Positions 44,972 through 53,264 of a stretch of DNA of 64,000 bases are shown here, piece by piece (the first letter of the stretch is position 1; the number at the start of each line of letters is the position of its first letter). Location of the stretch: contig CAVWBT010000005.1 of the NCBI GenBank assembly GCA_963753285.1, positions 362,790-426,789 on the forward strand, in the 5' to 3' direction. Under the pieces are notes generated by a model, which did no database searches, was not told where the DNA came from, and was given only the letters and a program-made list of their open reading frames with translations. The translations under genes were made by a program, and so were the position numbers. Source of the stretch: JAHEDH01 sp963753285 (GTDB lineage: Bacteria > Actinomycetota > Acidimicrobiia > Spongiisociales > ZC4RG35).

Positions 44972-46678
44972 GTGGCGAGGCGACAGAATCAGGATCCAGT
45001 GGTCAATGTCGGACGAGGCGGGCCCGAGCGCGAGAAGGCGCTCGACATGGCGATGTCGCAGATCGAGCGGCAGTTCGGCAAGGGCTCGATCATGAAGATG
45101 GGCGACGCAGCCCTCGTGAAGTCCGAGGTGATCTCGACGGGTGCACTCGCCGTCGACCTCGCACTCGGGATCGGAGGCGTCCCGCGTGGTCGCGTCGTCG
45201 AGATCTACGGTCCCGAATCGTCGGGAAAGACCACGCTCTCGCTGCACATCGTCGCCGAGGCCCAGCGCAACGGAGGCATCGCAGCGTTCATCGACGCCGA
45301 GCACGCCCTCGACCCGATCTATGCCAAGGCACTGGGCGTCGACGTCGACGAGTTGCTGATCTCCCAACCGGACACCGGGGAGCAGGCCCTCGAGATCGCC
45401 GACATGCTGGTGCGCTCCGGTGCCCTCGATGTCGTCGTGATCGACTCGGTCGCCGCTCTGGTACCCCGTGCGGAGATCGAGGGCGAGATGGGCGACACCC
45501 ACGTCGGTCTTCAGGCTCGTCTGATGTCCCAAGCCCTCCGCAAGCTCACGGCCAACCTCAATCGCTCGAAGACGACATGCATCTTCATCAACCAGCTGCG
45601 GGAGAAGATCGGTGTCATGTTCGGACGCGGGGCGGTATTCCACGATCTCACACCTCTCCCGGAACTGGCCGAGCTGCGAAAGGCGGTGTACTTCGAGGGC
45701 GGGAAGGTCTTCTCGGAGGACTATCTCAAGCGGTTGACTCCGTTTGCGCTTGCGATCTGGTATCAGGACGACTTCGGTTTCTCCCTCCGCACCGAAGGAA
45801 AGCAACAGCGGACCCGAGGTGGCAGCGGTCGTGCAGAAGTGTGTGTCGAAGCAATGTCGCCTGGCACCCGGCAGCGAGTGCTCGAGTATCTGGCGGACAC
45901 GTGGGGCGTCCAGGGGGCGCTTCGAGTTGTCGGAGCAGCTCAGAAGGCTCGAATCACGTTCGACGCTTCGAACACCGCCAAGCTTCAAGCCCTGATCGCC
46001 CCGTACGTGCACCCGTCGATGGAGTACAAGCTGCTGCCACGCTTCCGTGGTCGATTCTCGGTGACTCCAGAGTTCGTTGAGCCCACCCGGACACTGATGC
46101 CGTTCCCGATCACATCGATCGAGGCGAAACCACCGAACGGCAAGCACACCCATCGCTTCGACATCGAGGTCGAGGGCAACCACAACTACTTCGTGGATGG
46201 CGTGATGGTGCACAACAGCCCCGAAACCACGCCGGGTGGTCGTGCCCTCAAGTTCTATTCGTCGGTTCGGATCGACATCCGCCGGATCGAGTCGCTGAAG
46301 GACGGCGGCGAGAACGTCGGCAACCGGTGTCGGGTCAAGATCGTCAAGAACAAGATGGCCCCACCGTTCCGTCAGGCCGAGTTCGACATCATGTTCGGCG
46401 AGGGCATCTCCCGGGAGGGGAGCCTGCTCGACGTCGCCGTCGACCTCGGGATCGTCAGGAAGAGCGGTGCGTGGTTCACCTTCGAAGACGAGCAGCTCGG
46501 ACAGGGCCGTGAGAACGCCAAGCGTTTCCTTCGGGAGAACCCCGAGATCGCCATGCAGCTGCAGGCCAACGTGTACGACGAGGCCGGATTGACCTCCTCC
46601 ATCGACCCCGACGAGGAAGACATCGAGATCGACCTGGAGTCGGATGACGACACCGTGTCGGAGGGCGCAGACAGCTGA
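44972..46678 (+). CDS. recA: Recombinase RecA interrupted by an N-terminally truncated intein
   Basis: RecA drives strand exchange and LexA cleavage. GTG 44972 follows GAAAGG. RecA sequence runs to REKIGVMFG (45625), with Walker A GPESSGKTT. It resumes at SPETTPGG (46217) and runs to an acidic tail; the exteins together give about 371 residues, normal length. Between them lie 197 in-frame residues ending in HNYFVDGVMVHN, a clear intein C-terminal block followed by Ser. They include LTPFALAIWYQDDF, a worn LAGLIDADG endonuclease motif. The N-terminal splicing block is absent: the insert begins Arg-Gly-Ala, with no Cys/Ser nucleophile. The insertion site resembles that of the M. leprae RecA intein. 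No recX follows. Confidence 0.93.
   Translation: MARRQNQDPVVNVGRGGPEREKALDMAMSQIERQFGKGSIMKMGDAALVKSEVISTGALAVDLALGIGGVPRGRVVEIYGPESSGKTTLSLHIVAEAQRNGGIAAFIDAEHALDPIYAKALGVDVDELLISQPDTGEQALEIADMLVRSGALDVVVIDSVAALVPRAEIEGEMGDTHVGLQARLMSQALRKLTANLNRSKTTCIFINQLREKIGVMFGRGAVFHDLTPLPELAELRKAVYFEGGKVFSEDYLKRLTPFALAIWYQDDFGFSLRTEGKQQRTRGGSGRAEVCVEAMSPGTRQRVLEYLADTWGVQGALRVVGAAQKARITFDASNTAKLQALIAPYVHPSMEYKLLPRFRGRFSVTPEFVEPTRTLMPFPITSIEAKPPNGKHTHRFDIEVEGNHNYFVDGVMVHNSPETTPGGRALKFYSSVRIDIRRIESLKDGGENVGNRCRVKIVKNKMAPPFRQAEFDIMFGEGISREGSLLDVAVDLGIVRKSGAWFTFEDEQLGQGRENAKRFLRENPEIAMQLQANVYDEAGLTSSIDPDEEDIEIDLESDDDTVSEGADS
45626..46216 (+). mobile_element. Intein remnant: endonuclease C-half plus C-terminal splicing domain
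   Basis: An in-frame insertion of 197 codons in the L2-loop region of recA. Endonuclease-like segments ELAELRKAVYF and LTPFALAIWYQDDF precede intein blocks F and G (HRFDIEVEGNHNYFVDG, VMVHN). Blocks A, B and the first LAGLIDADG motif are missing, and the piece is much shorter than the 360-440 residues of complete mycobacterial RecA inteins. As written it should not splice. Confidence 0.88.
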
Positions 46679-46847
46679 GGTACCCCGACAAACGGCCGTT
46701 CGTCAGCTAGCATGATGGCGAGCACATACCAAACATCACCTAACGAACCAAGACACCAGATGATCCACACCACAAGCGACCGAAGAGCGTTTCGACAGTT
46801 GGCCTGACGGCTCGTTTTCGACGATCTCATCGCATTTCACGGTATGT

Positions 46848-46872
46848 GCCGGGCCCCTCGGGGTTCGGCATT
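46848..46872 (+). terminator. GC hairpin between recA and rny
   Basis: GCCG..CCCC-TC-GGGG..CGGC forms a compact stem with two internal mismatches in the 232-nt gap after recA. No clear U-tract follows. It may terminate recA or lie in the rny leader. The rest of the gap shows no gene. Confidence 0.4.
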
Positions 46873-46910
46873 GCCATTTGTGGCAGCTGATGTCCCGAAA
46901 GTGAGATCAC

Positions 46911-48449
46911 ATGGATTCAACAGCAACCATCGCGGTGGCGGTGGCGCTGGCTGTGGTGATCGCCGGCGGCGGAGGATTCCTCATCGCGACGCGATTCGCC
47001 AGGCCGACGAAAGGCGATCCCGACTCTCAGGATGCAGTGTCCGAGGCGCGCCTCGAGGCACAGCGGATTCTCACCAGGGCCGAGGAGGAGGGGCGGGCGC
47101 GCGCCGAGAGCTATCGCGAACGCGAGGAGGCGGCGCTCGAACACCGCAAGGTCGAGATCGACACCGTCGAATCCAGGCTCACCCAGCGAGAAGAGACACT
47201 CGAACAACGGGCCACCAACCTGGCATCTCGCGAGCAGCTCCTGCTCGAGCGCGAGCGTGAGGTGACGACCGTTCGCCAAGACACCGAGATGATGCGGGAG
47301 CAAGCCCGTGAAGATCTCGAGCGGCTCGCCGGCATCGATTCGCGGGCGGCGAAGGAACAACTGCTGGCCGAGGTCGAAGACGATGCCAGGCGCGATGCCA
47401 TGCTCCTGGTGAGAGACCTCGAAGTCCGCGCTCGGGAAGAGGCGGACAAGCGGGCGCGCCGGATCCTGGCGACCTCGATCCAGCGGCTCGCATCCGAGGT
47501 CGTGACCGAGACCACCGTGTCGGTCGTGGCGCTTCCCAGCGATGACATGAAGGGCCGGATCATCGGCCGTGAAGGCCGAAACATCCGGGCGCTGGAAGCG
47601 ACGACCGGCGTCAACCTCATCGTCGACGACACGCCGGAGGCGGTTTCGGTCGCCTCCTTCGACCCGGTTCGCCGTGAGGTCGCCCGGTTGACGCTGGAGC
47701 GACTCATCGCCGATGGGCGCATCCACCCCGCCTCGATCGAGGAAGCCTTCGAAAAGGCGCAGGCCGAGGTCGAACAGAGTGTCCGCGACGCCGGCGAGTG
47801 GGCGTTGTTGGAGGTCGGTGTCTCGCGGATGAACCCCGAGCTGGTGACTTTGCTGGGCCGTCTCAAGTATCGGACGTCGTATGGCCAGAACGTCTTGAAC
47901 CATTCGGTCGAGGCGGCGCACATGGCAGCGATGCTCGCCTCCGAGCTGGGAATCGATCCGGCTCAGGTGCGGAGGGCGTCGCTCCTCCACGACATCGGCA
48001 AGGCCGTGACCCACGAGGTGGAGGGTTCACATGCGCTGATCGGGGCGGAGATCGCACGGAGGTTCGGTGAGGATCCGGCGGTTGTGCACGGCATCGAGGC
48101 CCACCACAACGAGGTGGAGCCCCGGACTGTGCTGGCGATCCTGGTCCAGGCCGCCGACGCGGTGAGTGCGGCACGTCCGGGCGCCCGACGCGAAGCCCTG
48201 GAATCCTATGTGCGGCGTCTCGAGAAGCTCGAGAAGGTGGCCATGGAGTTCGACGGCGTCGAGCGGGTGTTCGCCATGCAGGCCGGACGAGAGGTCAGGG
48301 TCATCGTCGATCCGGGAGCGATCGACGACCTGGCGGCCGGCGATCTGTCCCGGCGCATCGCCAGGAAGTTGGAGGAGGACCTCCAGTATCCTGGCCAGAT
48401 CCAGGTGACGGTCATCCGGGAGTTCCGGTCGACCGACTACGCCCGCTGA
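46911..48449 (+). CDS. rny: Ribonuclease Y
   Basis: A 512-residue membrane-anchored endoribonuclease. It has an N-terminal helix (6-27), a long coiled coil rich in Arg/Glu (30-200), a KH domain with GRIIGREGRNIRALE near 220, and an HD domain with NHSVEAAHMAAML and LLHDIGKA near 360, ending REFRSTDYAR. It initiates mRNA decay in bacteria lacking RNase E. Having RNase Y in the recA-miaB interval is seen outside the mycobacteria-streptomycete lineages and supports a deep-branching actinobacterium. Confidence 0.95.
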   Translation: MDSTATIAVAVALAVVIAGGGGFLIATRFARPTKGDPDSQDAVSEARLEAQRILTRAEEEGRARAESYREREEAALEHRKVEIDTVESRLTQREETLEQRATNLASREQLLLEREREVTTVRQDTEMMREQAREDLERLAGIDSRAAKEQLLAEVEDDARRDAMLLVRDLEVRAREEADKRARRILATSIQRLASEVVTETTVSVVALPSDDMKGRIIGREGRNIRALEATTGVNLIVDDTPEAVSVASFDPVRREVARLTLERLIADGRIHPASIEEAFEKAQAEVEQSVRDAGEWALLEVGVSRMNPELVTLLGRLKYRTSYGQNVLNHSVEAAHMAAMLASELGIDPAQVRRASLLHDIGKAVTHEVEGSHALIGAEIARRFGEDPAVVHGIEAHHNEVEPRTVLAILVQAADAVSAARPGARREALESYVRRLEKLEKVAMEFDGVERVFAMQAGREVRVIVDPGAIDDLAAGDLSRRIARKLEEDLQYPGQIQVTVIREFRSTDYAR

Positions 48450-48462
48450 ACCAGACGGCGAC

Positions 48463-49848
48463 ATGACAGAGACACTGCTTCCCGTACCGAAACGTCGACC
48501 GCGCCCATACCGGGCGCCTTCGCGTGTGGGCAAGGAGTTCGTGATCCGGACGTTCGGATGTCAGATGAACGAACACGACTCCGAGCGGATCGCCGGTCTG
48601 TTCGAGTCCGACGGCATGACGATGACCACCGACCTGGGCCGTGCCGACGTCGTCTACATCAACACGTGCACGATCCGGGAGAACGCCGACAACCGCCTGT
48701 ACGGGACGCTGGGGCAGTTGAAGGCGATCAAGGACGTCAACCCCGAGATGACGCTCATGGTGGGCGGCTGTGCGGCGCAGAAGGACCGTGACTACGTCAG
48801 GGAACGTGCGCCCTGGGTCGACGTGGTGATGGGCACTCACAACCTGGACCGTGTGCTCGATCTGTTGGATCATGCCGAGCATTGGGGGCCGATCACCGAG
48901 GTCGTCGACGAACTCCAGGCGATGCCGTCTTCGCTGCCGGTCAAACGCGAGCTGCCGCACTCGGCGTGGATCACGATCCAGGTCGGCTGCAACAACACCT
49001 GCACGTTCTGCATCGTGCCGAGCGTGCGGGGACCCGAGATCAGCCGCAGACCCGGCGACATCCTCGACGAAGTTCGCCGGCTCGTCGACGACGGCGTCGT
49101 CGAGTTCACCCTGTTGGGCCAGAACGTGGACACCTACGGTCGTGACCTCGCGATCGACGGGAAGCGTCGCCCGATCTTCGCCGACCTGCTCAGACAGGTC
49201 GGCGAGATCGAGGGGGTCGAGCGGATCCGATTCACCTCACCGCATCCGAACGACTTCCGCGAGGACGTGGCCCGGGCCATGGCCGAGACGCCGGCCGTCT
49301 GCCCCCAGCTCCATTTCCCACTCCAATCCGGGAGCGACGCCGTGCTACGGCGGATGCACCGCGGATACACCGCCGCCAAGTACCGGGACCGGTTGGCGAT
49401 GGCGCGCGAGATCATTCCGGACCTCGCCGTGTCGACCGATGTCATCGTCGGCTTTCCCGGCGAGACCGACGAGGACTTCGATCGAACGCTCGAGCTCGTC
49501 GAGGAGGCGCAGTTCGACTCGGCGTTCATGTTCATCTTCTCGCCGCGACCGGGGACCGCGGCGGCCGACTTCGAGGACGAGTTCGTCGACGACGCCGTGA
49601 TCAAGGAGCGGTTTGCTCGACTCCAGGCCGTCCAGGACGACGCCTCGCTGGCGCGCAACCGGGCGCTGATCGGCTCGGTGCAGGAAGTGATCAGCGAGGG
49701 CCAGTCGAAGAAGAACTTCTCGGTCGCCACCACGCGTGCCCGCAACGGGAAGCTCGTCCACGTGCACGGTCGCCACCCGGTCGGTGAGAAGTCACAGGTG
49801 AAGATCGACGTCGCCGGGCACCACCACCTGGGCGGGGTGCCGATCTGA
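48463..49848 (+). CDS. miaB: tRNA-2-methylthio-N6-dimethylallyladenosine synthase
   Basis: MiaB, 461 residues, is a radical-SAM enzyme that methylthiolates i6A37 made by MiaA. The UPF0004 domain has TFGCQMNEHDSE and INTCTIRENA, the radical-SAM cluster is CNNTCTFCIVP, and a TRAM domain ends the protein. The start lies 13 nt after rny. The next gene, miaA, supplies its substrate modification, and the overlap of their ends suggests coupled expression. Confidence 0.96.
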   Translation: MTETLLPVPKRRPRPYRAPSRVGKEFVIRTFGCQMNEHDSERIAGLFESDGMTMTTDLGRADVVYINTCTIRENADNRLYGTLGQLKAIKDVNPEMTLMVGGCAAQKDRDYVRERAPWVDVVMGTHNLDRVLDLLDHAEHWGPITEVVDELQAMPSSLPVKRELPHSAWITIQVGCNNTCTFCIVPSVRGPEISRRPGDILDEVRRLVDDGVVEFTLLGQNVDTYGRDLAIDGKRRPIFADLLRQVGEIEGVERIRFTSPHPNDFREDVARAMAETPAVCPQLHFPLQSGSDAVLRRMHRGYTAAKYRDRLAMAREIIPDLAVSTDVIVGFPGETDEDFDRTLELVEEAQFDSAFMFIFSPRPGTAAADFEDEFVDDAVIKERFARLQAVQDDASLARNRALIGSVQEVISEGQSKKNFSVATTRARNGKLVHVHGRHPVGEKSQVKIDVAGHHHLGGVPI

Positions 49849-50738
49849 CGTTCCTTGCGATCGTCGGGCCGACCGCAGCCGGCAAGAGCGCACTGGCGAT
49901 GGAGGTCGCCCGCCGGACGGGAGCGGTGATCTTCTCGGTCGATTCGATGCAGGCCTACCGGGGGATGGACATCGGCACGGCCAAGCCGTCGATCGCCGAA
50001 CGGGCCGAGATCCCGCACGAACTCATCGACATCGCCGAACCGGAGGACGATCTGACCGTCGAGGCGTTTCAACGCATCGCGGTCGAGCGTCTCGATGCCC
50101 ACGATCGACCGATCGTGGTCGTCGGGGGGAGCGGGCTGCACTTCCGATCGATCGTCGACCCACTGACGTTCGCACCTCACGATCCGGACGTGCGGGCGGC
50201 CCTGACCGAACTCGACGCCGGTGAAGCCGTGGATCGCCTGCTCGCAGCCGACCCCGATGCCAGCGAACACATCGATCTGATGAATCCGCGCCGGGTCGTC
50301 CGGGCGTTGGAGGTGTTCGAGTTGACCGGCCTTGTGCCGTCGGAGCGTGCCACCACGCCCGAGGCGGTGGCGGTCAGGGAGTACCGGCCGCTCCGCCCGT
50401 TCGTCGGCATCGGCGTCGATCCGGGCGACGGCATCGGAGCCCGAGTCGAAGCCAGGGTCGGGGCCATGGTGGAGGCGGGCTTCATGGAGGAGGTCGCCGG
50501 GCTGGCCGGTCGGCTCGGTCGAAATGCCTCCCTGGCGGTCGGATACGCCGAGTTGTTGGAAGTGGTCGAGGGACGAGCCACGTTCGATGAGGCCGTCGAG
50601 GCGATCGTGGCGAACACGGTGAAGCTGGCGAGACGGCAACGGACCTGGTTCCGGCGCGACCCGAGGATCACGTGGCTTCCTGCCGACGTCGACACCGATG
50701 CGGCCGTGGCGTATTGTCTCGAGCGATGGCGACCGTGA
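49845..50738 (+). CDS. miaA: tRNA dimethylallyltransferase, probable CTG start
   Basis: MiaA transfers dimethylallyl to A37 of tRNA. The P-loop GPTAAGKSALA lies upstream of the first ATG (49899), so that ATG cannot be the true start. The only start-like codon in frame before it is CTG 49845, which overlaps the miaB stop (CTGA) just as other genes here overlap by ATGA/GTGA. This gives 297 residues, normal for the family. Other motifs are DSMQAYRGMDIGTAKP and NPRRVVRALE. TruA-like alternatives are excluded by these motifs. Confidence 0.9.
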   Translation: MTFLAIVGPTAAGKSALAMEVARRTGAVIFSVDSMQAYRGMDIGTAKPSIAERAEIPHELIDIAEPEDDLTVEAFQRIAVERLDAHDRPIVVVGGSGLHFRSIVDPLTFAPHDPDVRAALTELDAGEAVDRLLAADPDASEHIDLMNPRRVVRALEVFELTGLVPSERATTPEAVAVREYRPLRPFVGIGVDPGDGIGARVEARVGAMVEAGFMEEVAGLAGRLGRNASLAVGYAELLEVVEGRATFDEAVEAIVANTVKLARRQRTWFRRDPRITWLPADVDTDAAVAYCLERWRP

Positions 50739-51496
50739 CCGCATTCGTGAAGATGCATGGCCTCTCCAACGACTTCGTCGTCGTTGACGGTCCGATCGAT
50801 CCGGACCCGGCCGAGATCCGCGCCATGTGCGACCGGCGCACCGGCATCGGAGCGGATGGCCTCCTGGCCGTGAGTCGGGGCAGCGCCGGGGGAGCACTTC
50901 GGATGCAGTATTGGAATGCCGACGGGAGCACCGCGGAGATGTGTGGGAACGGGCTTCGTTGTGTCGTTCGCTACGGCATCGACCACGGTCTGGTGGGAAC
51001 CGGCGAGTTCCTGGTGGAGACCCCCGTCGGGCTCAAGGCGGCCCGAGTCCGCTCCGATGGCGACATCTCGGTGGATCTCGGACCGGTGCATGTGCATGAG
51101 TCGACGATCGAACTGCACGGGCGCCCGTGGAGCACCGTCGACGTCGGGAACCCCCACGCCGTGACCTTCGTGCCCGATCCGGCTCAGGCTCCGGTCACGA
51201 CGGAAGGTCCGGTCGTCGAGACGCACGTCCACTTCCCCGACGGCACGAACGTCGAGTACGCCTCGGTCGACGGCGACCGGATCGACATGCGCGTGTGGGA
51301 GCGGGGGGTGGGTGAGACCCAGGCGTGCGGCACCGGCATGGTGGCTGTCGCGGCCGCGGCGCGACGCACCCATCCCGAGATCGAACATTGGCTGGTCACC
51401 GTGCCCGGCGGCACCGGCACCGTCGAATTCGACGGCCCTCACGTCTGGCTGACCGGCCCGGCCGTCAGCGTCTTCGAGGGAGTGTGGGCTCAGTAG
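50726..51496 (+). CDS. dapF: Diaminopimelate epimerase
   Basis: DapF, 256 residues, interconverts LL- and meso-diaminopimelate through two cysteines: Cys73 in AEMCGNGLRC and the partner in ETQACGTGM near residue 200. The ATG lies inside the end of miaA (13-nt overlap). It completes, with dapA and dapB, three visible steps of the pathway in this window. It is convergent with lexA, overlapping by 7 nt. Confidence 0.96.
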   Translation: MATVTAFVKMHGLSNDFVVVDGPIDPDPAEIRAMCDRRTGIGADGLLAVSRGSAGGALRMQYWNADGSTAEMCGNGLRCVVRYGIDHGLVGTGEFLVETPVGLKAARVRSDGDISVDLGPVHVHESTIELHGRPWSTVDVGNPHAVTFVPDPAQAPVTTEGPVVETHVHFPDGTNVEYASVDGDRIDMRVWERGVGETQACGTGMVAVAAAARRTHPEIEHWLVTVPGGTGTVEFDGPHVWLTGPAVSVFEGVWAQ

Positions 51497-52152
51497 ATCT
51501 TTCTGAGCACCGACACGACCTTTCCGATGATCTCGACGCCGTCCTCGAAGACCATGGGCTCGAGGGCGGGATTCTCCGGGATCAGCACGACCTTTCCACC
51601 CTCGCGCTTGAGGCGCTTGACGGTGGCTTCTTCGCCGTCGACGAGCGCGGCGATGATCTCCCCGTCGCGTGCGTCCGGTTGGCGTCGCACGACGACGTAG
51701 TCGCCGTCGAGGATGCCTGCGTCGATCATGGAGTCGCCTCGAACCTCCAGCATGAACACCGGGTCCGACCCGACGAGTTCCTCGGGGAGGGGCATGATCG
51801 TCTCGATGTCCTCGGTTGCAAGGATCGGGGAGCCTGCGGCGATCCGCCCGACGAGCGGCACCTCTCGAAGGCGGTCATCGGCGTACGGGGCGGCCCGCGG
51901 AGCCTCGGTCTCGGTCTCTGTGAGGATCTCGATCGCACGTGGCTTGCTGGGGTCGCGGCGGATGTAGCCGGCCTTGACGAGCGATGACAGGTGGCTGTGG
52001 ACCGTCGAGGGGGACGAGAGCCCGACGGCCTCGCAGATCTCGCGGACCGACGGCGGGTACCCGCGGTCGTTGACGGTGGCGGTCAGGTAATCCAGGACCT
52101 GTTGTTGACGGTCCGAGAGCGGACCGAATCCCGACGGCGGTTGCTGAGCCAT
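51490..52152 (-). CDS. lexA: LexA repressor
   Basis: LexA, 220 residues, the SOS repressor-autoprotease. It has an N-terminal winged helix (LSDRQQQVLDYL, SVREICEAVGLSSPSTVHSHL), the cleavage site Ala106-Gly107 (RIAAGSP), nucleophile Ser141 (GDSMID) and general base Lys179 (TVKRL). ATG 52152 follows AGAGGAGACGAC. SOS boxes at 52201-52263 lie upstream, so it is autoregulated. Self-cleavage depends on active RecA, whose gene here is interrupted by an intein remnant. Confidence 0.96.
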   Translation of the reverse strand: MAQQPPSGFGPLSDRQQQVLDYLTATVNDRGYPPSVREICEAVGLSSPSTVHSHLSSLVKAGYIRRDPSKPRAIEILTETETEAPRAAPYADDRLREVPLVGRIAAGSPILATEDIETIMPLPEELVGSDPVFMLEVRGDSMIDAGILDGDYVVVRRQPDARDGEIIAALVDGEEATVKRLKREGGKVVLIPENPALEPMVFEDGVEIIGKVVSVLRKIY

Positions 52153-52200
52153 GTCGTCTCCTCTGGTCGTCGTGAGCGTACCCGTCCGACCTTCGCGTTC

Positions 52201-52215
52201 CAAACATATGTTCGA
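52201..52215. promoter_or_regulatory. SOS box 1, lexA promoter
   Basis: CAAACATATGTTCGA, a weaker match to TCGAAC-N4-GTTCGA, 49 nt upstream of the lexA ATG. Confidence 0.7.
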
Positions 52216-52223
52216 CTTGACGA

Positions 52224-52239
52224 TCGAACATCTGTTCGG
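52224..52239. promoter_or_regulatory. SOS box 2, lexA/LysM divergent region
   Basis: TCGAACATCTGTTCGG, one mismatch from the consensus, placed between boxes 1 and 3. Confidence 0.85.
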
Positions 52240-52247
52240 GTATTGTA

Positions 52248-52263
52248 CCGAACACATGTTCGA
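52248..52263. promoter_or_regulatory. SOS box 3, LysM gene side
   Basis: CCGAACACATGTTCGA, one mismatch from the consensus, about 110 nt upstream of the LysM gene start. The boxes are spaced 24 nt apart, allowing LexA dimers on nearly the same DNA face at both intervals. Confidence 0.85.
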
Positions 52264-52371
52264 AGTCAACGACCGTCAGACGATGCGAGATGTTGTCCCG
52301 ACCCCTGCGTGTGCGGGTCACGGGCGCTCTCGTTGCTGCGTGTTGCATCGACCCGATTCCAGGAGTGCGAG

Positions 52372-52746
52372 ATGACCGCCCGATCGTTTTCTGTCACACC
52401 CGCTTCGTACGTTGAGTTTGCACCTGCCGGCCAGGCACGTGCACACCGTCCAGGGGAAGGAAGACCGATGTCGAAGAGCGCTCAGAACCTGTCCACCAGG
52501 GTGCTGATTCTCCTCCTTGCGCTGACATCGATCTTCCTCCTCCTGGGCAACACCGGATCAGCCAACGAACCAGAAGCGGTCAGCACCGTCGTGGTGCAAC
52601 CGGGCGACACCTTGTGGTCGATCTCCGAAGGGATCGCAGAGCCCGGGACGGACATTCGCGAAGTCGTGACCGACGTCAAGACCCTGAACGCACTCTCGAC
52701 GTCGTCGTTGCAGGTCGGGCAGACCCTGTTGCTGCCTGCGGGCTGA
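52372..52746 (+). CDS. LysM membrane protein, SOS-controlled division regulator type (Rv2719c/DivS/YneA-like)
   Basis: A 124-residue protein: a short cytoplasmic N-terminus, one membrane helix (VLILLLALTSIFLLLG) and a C-terminal LysM domain (VVVQPGDTLWSISEG...LQVGQTLLLPAG) that binds peptidoglycan. ATG 52372 follows AGGAG; an internal ATG 52468 after GGAAGGAAG would give 92 residues and is a real alternative. Position divergent from lexA with shared SOS boxes matches the M. tuberculosis Rv2719c and corynebacterial DivS arrangement, so a DNA-damage-induced brake on division is likely. Confidence 0.85.
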   Translation: MTARSFSVTPASYVEFAPAGQARAHRPGEGRPMSKSAQNLSTRVLILLLALTSIFLLLGNTGSANEPEAVSTVVVQPGDTLWSISEGIAEPGTDIREVVTDVKTLNALSTSSLQVGQTLLLPAG

Positions 52747-52802
52747 GCGTCCTGCGCGCCGTGCGGGGAGCCACAACGGGGGGCCAGCGGTATCCTCGCT
52801 GG

Positions 52803-53264
52803 ATGCGATGTCCCGAATGTGGATTCGAGTCGAGCCGCGTCGTCGACAGCCGCCCCTCCGAGGAGGGTGTGGCGATTCGGCGGCGTCGTGAATGTGAGTC
52901 GTGTGCAGCTCGATTCACCACCTATGAGCGGATCGATGTGACGCGGCGCGTCCGAAAGCGAAATGGTTTCATCGAGCCGTTCGACAGCTCGAAGCTGATG
53001 GCGGGCCTTCGCTCGGCGCTCGCCGAACGACCGGTGCCGGAGACGGCGATCGATGACATCGTGTCAACGGTCATGGATCGGCTGTTCGTCGGGTCGGCTC
53101 CCGTCGAGTCGTCTGCGATCGGCACCGTGGTCCTCGAGCATCTCAAAGAGCTCGATCCGGTCGCCTATCTCAGGTTCGCCTCGGTCTATGAGGAGTTCGA
53201 AGGTGCAGAGGACTTCGAGCAGGCACTCGCCGAACTCGGAGACAAGATCGAACTCGCCGACTAG
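52803..53264 (+). CDS. nrdR: Transcriptional repressor NrdR
   Basis: NrdR, 153 residues, senses ATP/dATP and represses ribonucleotide reductase genes. A zinc ribbon (MRCPECGFE, CESCAARFTTYE) is followed by an ATP-cone domain (VRKRNGFIEPFDSSKL). TATCCT lies 6 nt before the ATG, a leaderless start. It ends 4 nt into the convergent membrane protein gene. No nrd genes are in the window. Confidence 0.96.
   Translation: MRCPECGFESSRVVDSRPSEEGVAIRRRRECESCAARFTTYERIDVTRRVRKRNGFIEPFDSSKLMAGLRSALAERPVPETAIDDIVSTVMDRLFVGSAPVESSAIGTVVLEHLKELDPVAYLRFASVYEEFEGAEDFEQALAELGDKIELAD

Noticed and set aside
49899..50738. miaA starting at ATG 49899
   Set aside because: This start would remove the P-loop GPTAAGKS that is essential for MiaA.
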